Assembly (NCBI GenBank): GCA_036489495.1
Contig: DASXFR010000112.1
Location: forward strand, 1 to 33,508
Direction of reading: 5' to 3'
Source: DASZIT01 sp036489495
Lineage (GTDB): Bacteria > Actinomycetota > Acidimicrobiia > Acidimicrobiales > RAAP-2
Length of the DNA stretch: 33,508 nucleotides
The notes beneath the pieces were generated by a model. The model was not told the origin of the DNA. It searched no databases and saw only the letters and a program-made list of their open reading frames with translations. Shown here piece after piece: positions 30,345-33,508 of this stretch. The number at the start of each line of letters is the position of its first letter. The stretch's first letter is position 1. A program made the translations under genes and the position numbers.

Positions 30345-31637
30345 TTACTTGAGGAAGCCCTCGTAGTTTCGCATCATGAGCTGGCTGTCGATCTGTTTCA
30401 TCGTCTCCAATGCCACGCCCACGGCGATTAAGAGTGTGACCCCAAAGAAAGGGTAACTGTTGATGTTCCAGGCGGCCATCAGCAGCGACGGCACCACGGC
30501 CACCCCGCCCAGGAATATGGCGCCGGGCCAGGTGATCCGGTTCAGAATGTGGGCCAGGTACTTCTCGGTCTGCTGCCCGGGCCGGATGCCGGGGATGAAC
30601 CCACCCTGTTTTCGGATGATGTCCGCCTGCTGGTGCGGATCGAAGGCCACGTACACGTAGAAGAAGGTGAACAGCAGAATGAAGATGAAGTAACTGAGGA
30701 TGTAGAAGAGGCTGGTCGGGGTCACGTTGTGGTTGACCCAGTTCCGAAAATAGGCCGAGGGCACGATGTTGGACAGCAACACCGGGATGTAGAGCACCGA
30801 ACTGGCGAAGATGATCGGGATGACCCCGGCCTGGTTCACCTTCAAGGGGATGTAGGTGCTGGAGCCGCCGTACATCTTGCGACCGACCACTCGTTTGGCG
30901 AAGGTCACCGGTATCCGGCGCTGGCCCTGGTCAACGAAGACGATCACCACCAGCAGGATGAGCGACACCAGGATGATGACCCCGAACTTGACCCGCCCGC
31001 CCTCCTGGAGCACCGAGTTCATGCCGGTGGGGATGCCGGCCACCACGTTGGCGAAGATGAGGATCGACATCCCCTGGCCGATTCCCCGCTGGGTGATGAG
31101 TTCGCCCAACCACATGACGAAGGCGGTGCCGGCGGTCAGGGTGAGGACGATGAACCCGGCCCTCCAGATCGAATAGTGGAGGATCAGGTCGATGCTCGAG
31201 CTCGAGCCGAACAGCCCGCCCCCACCCTTGTGGAACAGGTAGACCAGCCCGGTCGACTGCATGAGGGCGAGGGCCACCGTCAGGTAGCGGGTGGTCTGGG
31301 TCAGCTTCTTCTGGCCGATGGCGCCCTGGTCGCGCCACTGCTCGAGCTTGGGGATCACCGTGGCCAGCAGCTGGATGATGATGCTGGAGGTGATGTAGGG
31401 CATGATCCCCAACCCGAACACCGCCATCCGGGTGAGCGCGCCCCCCGAGAACAGGTTGAGGAAGCCCAACACGCCGGACGACTTGGACGCCGCCGTCAGT
31501 TGCTGGATCTTGGAAAAGTCGACATACGGCGAAGGAATGTTGGCGCCAAACTGATAAATGGCGATAACGACCAACGTGAAAAGAACCTTCTTGCGAAGGT
31601 CGGGGATGCGAAAGATGTTGGCCAAACTGGCGAGCAT
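30345..31637 (-). CDS. secY: Protein translocase subunit SecY
   Basis: SecY is the ten-helix channel of the Sec translocon in the cytoplasmic membrane. It has 430 residues. It begins with FRIPDLRKKVLFTLVVIAIY and shows the plug region after it, LGIMPYITSSIIIQLL, LGELITQRGIGQGMSILIFA, the cytoplasmic loop VDQGQRRIPV, IPLKVNQAGVIPIIFASSVL and the C-terminal LIAVGVALETMKQIDSQLMM. GAGGAG lies four bases before the ATG. It follows rplO by 32 bases. Confidence 0.98.
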   Translation of the reverse strand: MLASLANIFRIPDLRKKVLFTLVVIAIYQFGANIPSPYVDFSKIQQLTAASKSSGVLGFLNLFSGGALTRMAVFGLGIMPYITSSIIIQLLATVIPKLEQWRDQGAIGQKKLTQTTRYLTVALALMQSTGLVYLFHKGGGGLFGSSSSIDLILHYSIWRAGFIVLTLTAGTAFVMWLGELITQRGIGQGMSILIFANVVAGIPTGMNSVLQEGGRVKFGVIILVSLILLVVIVFVDQGQRRIPVTFAKRVVGRKMYGGSSTYIPLKVNQAGVIPIIFASSVLYIPVLLSNIVPSAYFRNWVNHNVTPTSLFYILSYFIFILLFTFFYVYVAFDPHQQADIIRKQGGFIPGIRPGQQTEKYLAHILNRITWPGAIFLGGVAVVPSLLMAAWNINSYPFFGVTLLIAVGVALETMKQIDSQLMMRNYEGFLK

Positions 31638-31669
31638 GGGGCTCCTCGACGCCGGACGGTCCGCCGATG

Positions 31670-32158
31670 CTACCGGTTGGTGAGGGCGTTGCCCTGCGCG
31701 GGCGGTCGACCGTGGCCGAACGGCAACGGGATCACGGTGACGGATCCACCGGCGGCGGTAATGGCCGCCTCCGCCGTCTTGGAGAAGGCGTGAGCCTCCA
31801 CCCGAATGGCGCGGGTCAATTCCCCGCCACCCAGGATCTTTACCAGTGTGCCCTTCCGGGCCAGCCCGCCGGCGACGATGGCGGCGAGGTCGGCGGTGTC
31901 ACCCTCGATGGCGGCGAGGGCACCGACGTTGACCGGCGTGTAGTCGATCCGGAACGGGTTGGTGAAACCCCGCAGCTTCGGGATCCGCTGCATCAAAGGC
32001 AACTGGCCACCCTCGAAACCCATGGGGATGGTGTCGCGGGCGCCCTGGCCCTTGGTGCCCCGTCCGGCGGTCTTGCCGCCCTTCCCGGCGATGCCGCGGC
32101 CAACCCGGCGGCGGGGTCGGGTCGAACCGGCCGGCGGCCGGAGCTCATGAACCTTCAT
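31670..32158 (-). CDS. rplO: 50S ribosomal protein L15 (uL15)
   Basis: L15 is a late-assembly large-subunit protein. It has 162 residues: MKVHELRPPAGSTRPRRRVG, RGIAGKGGKTAGRGTKGQGA, GFEGGQLPLMQRIPKLRGF and the C-terminal domain with VKILGGGELTRAIRVEAHAF. Its ATG overlaps the rpmD stop as ATGA. The Gly/Arg-rich N-terminal extension, which threads into 23S rRNA, is normal. Confidence 0.98.
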   Translation of the reverse strand: MKVHELRPPAGSTRPRRRVGRGIAGKGGKTAGRGTKGQGARDTIPMGFEGGQLPLMQRIPKLRGFTNPFRIDYTPVNVGALAAIEGDTADLAAIVAGGLARKGTLVKILGGGELTRAIRVEAHAFSKTAEAAITAAGGSVTVIPLPFGHGRPPAQGNALTNR

Positions 32159-32391
32159 CGTGTACCTCTTTCGTCCTGAGTCGCCCCAGTGACCTCGACC
32201 AGATGGGGCACCCGGGCGATCATCCCGCGGATCTCAGGGCGGTCGGGCAGCACGTTGGTGCGCCCGATCCCGCGCAGGCCCAAGGCTCGCAGGGTGCCCC
32301 GGTGCTTGGGCTTGGTGCCGATGCCCGACCGGACCTGGGTCACCCGCAGCCATCCGGTGGTCGTCGACTTGTCGGCGGCGGCAGCAGCCAT
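32155..32391 (-). CDS. rpmD: 50S ribosomal protein L30 (uL30)
   Basis: L30 is a small large-subunit protein. It has 78 residues with LRVTQVRSGIGTKPKHRGTL and RALGLRGIGRTNVLPDRPEI, the conserved core. About 13 Ala/Asp/Thr residues precede the core and about 12 follow it, so it is longer than the usual 60. It overlaps rplO by four bases and follows rpsE by one base. Confidence 0.95.
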   Translation of the reverse strand: MAAAAADKSTTTGWLRVTQVRSGIGTKPKHRGTLRALGLRGIGRTNVLPDRPEIRGMIARVPHLVEVTGATQDERGTR

Positions 32392-32392
32392 C

Positions 32393-32941
32393 TCAGCTCA
32401 CCTCCGTGAACACATCGCCCTGACGCTGCCGCTCGCGGTAGGCGCGAAGGACGCCGCCGGGGATGATCTCCTCCGCCGGCTTGCCCCGGAGGATGGCGAT
32501 CTCGTCGGGCCGCTTGAGCGACTTGAGCCCGGCGATGGTGGCGTGGGCCACGTTGATCCCGTTGGAGGAGCCGAGTGACTTGGCCAGGATGTCGCGGATC
32601 CCGGCCATCTCCAGGATGGCCCGGGCGGCGCCGCCGGCAATCACCCCGGTACCGGGTGCGGCCGGCTTCAACATCACCCGGCCGGCCCCGCTCTCGCCGA
32701 GCACGGGGTGAGTGATGGTGGTGCCGGCCAGCGGGACGTCGAAGACGTTCTTGCGAGCTTCCTCGATGCCCTTCTGGACGGCCAGGCCGGCTTCTTTGGC
32801 CTTGCCGTAGCCCAGACCCACCTTCCCGTTGCCGTCGCCGACGACCATGAGGGCGGCAAAGCTGAAACGGCGGCCACCCTTGACCACCTTCGACACCCGG
32901 TTCACCCGGATGGTGCGCTCTTCGTACTGCAGCTCGGTCAT
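32393..32941 (-). CDS. rpsE: 30S ribosomal protein S5 (uS5)
   Basis: S5 lies at the mRNA entry and affects decoding accuracy. It has 182 residues from ATG 32941, which has a GAGGA site inside the end of rplR; a longer reading adds 12 residues over rplR. Motifs are RVSKVVKGGRRFSFAALMVV, GDGNGKVGLGYGKAKE, PAAPGTGVIAGGAARAILEM and LGSSNGINVAHATIAGL. Confidence 0.98.
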   Translation of the reverse strand: MTELQYEERTIRVNRVSKVVKGGRRFSFAALMVVGDGNGKVGLGYGKAKEAGLAVQKGIEEARKNVFDVPLAGTTITHPVLGESGAGRVMLKPAAPGTGVIAGGAARAILEMAGIRDILAKSLGSSNGINVAHATIAGLKSLKRPDEIAILRGKPAEEIIPGGVLRAYRERQRQGDVFTEVS

Positions 32942-32945
32942 ATCC

Positions 32946-33311
32946 TCAGAACTCCAAACCCTCGGTCCGGGCAGCATCGGCCAGTGCCGCCACCCGTCCG
33001 TGATAGGTGAACCCCCCGCGGTCGAAGACCACGGTGGTGATGCCGGCCGCCTTGGCCCGGGTGGCCACCAGTTTGCCCACCGCCTGGGCGGCCTCGATGG
33101 TGCCGCCGGGCTTGCCCCGCAGCTCCGCCTCCACCGTCGACGCCGAGACCAGGGTATGGCCGGCGTCGTCGTCGACGACCTGGGCGGTGATGTGCTTGCT
33201 CGACCGGAAGACGGCCAGGCGGGGTCGGACCGCGGACCCGGCCAGCTTGCGGCGGACCCGCTTGTGCCGGCGGATCCGGAGCTCGAGTTTGTGATCGGTT
33301 GCGGTACCCAT
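32946..33311 (-). CDS. rplR: 50S ribosomal protein L18 (uL18)
   Basis: L18 binds 5S rRNA in the central protuberance. It has 121 residues, with RRHKRVRRKLAGSAVRPRLA, VFRSSKHITAQVVDD, AAQAVGKLVATRAKAAGI and the end VVFDRGGFTYHGRVAALADA. The ATG shares one base with the rplF stop (TAATG). Confidence 0.98.
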   Translation of the reverse strand: MGTATDHKLELRIRRHKRVRRKLAGSAVRPRLAVFRSSKHITAQVVDDDAGHTLVSASTVEAELRGKPGGTIEAAQAVGKLVATRAKAAGITTVVFDRGGFTYHGRVAALADAARTEGLEF

Positions 33312-33508
33312 TACTTGGCTGCCTTCCCGGCCTTGCGGACGACCCGCTCGCCGGCGTATCGGACACCCTTGCCCTTGTAGGGCTCGGGCTTGCGAAACCC
33401 GCGGATCTCGGCCGCCACCTGGCCGACCTTCTGCCGATCGATGCCGGTGATCACCACCTCGGTCGGCTTCGGCGTCACGATCGCGATGCCGGCCGGGATC
33501 TGGTAGAC
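33311..33508 (-). CDS. rplF: 50S ribosomal protein L6 (uL6), C-terminal part only
   Basis: Only the last 65 residues are present, since the gene runs off the right edge. The C-terminal domain reads ITGIDRQKVGQVAAEIRGFR followed by KPEPYKGKGVRYAGE and KAGKAAK, the standard L6 ending. It overlaps rplR by one base. Order rplF-rplR-rpsE is that of the spc operon. Confidence 0.97.
   Translation of the reverse strand, partial: VYQIPAGIAIVTPKPTEVVITGIDRQKVGQVAAEIRGFRKPEPYKGKGVRYAGERVVRKAGKAAK

Overview
This is a high-GC chromosomal segment (about 70% G+C by eye) with strong G/C third-position bias and many GTG and TTG starts. Protein motifs and gene order indicate an actinobacterium. My best inference is a deep-branching class such as Acidimicrobiia, but nothing in the window names the genus. 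There is no tRNA, rRNA, CRISPR array, insertion sequence or phage gene. Almost all genes lie on the minus strand. No gene-free stretch exceeds 300 bases; the longest is 28664-28906, a 243-base promoter and leader region between map and infA.

Layout, in minus-strand transcription order from the right edge. (1) Spc operon end: rplF (cut by the window edge), rplR, rpsE, rpmD, rplO, secY, adk, map. (2) A promoter gap, then the alpha operon: infA, rpmJ, rpsM, rpsK, rpsD, rpoA, rplQ, truA. (3) rplM-rpsI, running into amino-sugar and envelope genes glmM, glmS, acpS, nnrD and alr. (4) An accessory block at about 12.5-17.3 kb: a TetR regulator (plus strand, overlapping alr tail to tail), a divergent membrane glycosyltransferase (GT39-like), a GH43-like lipoprotein, and a plus-strand fusion of DUF1707, a LiaF-like domain and a class III nucleotidyl cyclase. 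(5) udg-tsaE-tsaB-rimI-tsaD: uracil excision, tRNA t6A synthesis and protein N-acetylation. (6) groES-groEL under a CIRCE heat-shock operator. (7) A plus-strand pair, a YbjQ-family protein and a one-helix membrane protein, ending at a hairpin shared with groEL. (8) A Nudix CoA pyrophosphatase, guaB3, guaA and pcrA (cut by the left edge).

The run rplM-rpsI-glmM-glmS-acpS-nnrD-alr-tsaEB-rimI-tsaD-groESL-guaB3-guaA is a known actinobacterial housekeeping neighbourhood, here broken between alr and tsaE by the accessory block. The run joins translation and secretion (ribosomal proteins, SecY, Map, RNA polymerase alpha) to cell-wall precursor supply (GlmM, GlmS, Alr), lipid carrier activation (AcpS), metabolite repair (NnrD, Nudix), protein folding and GMP synthesis.

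The least ordinary items are the cyclase fusion protein with an altered catalytic Asn position, an infA that appears to start at CTG, a 21-base near-palindrome in front of the TetR gene, a 12-base palindrome over the infA -10 element, and repeated TTGA stop/start overlaps.
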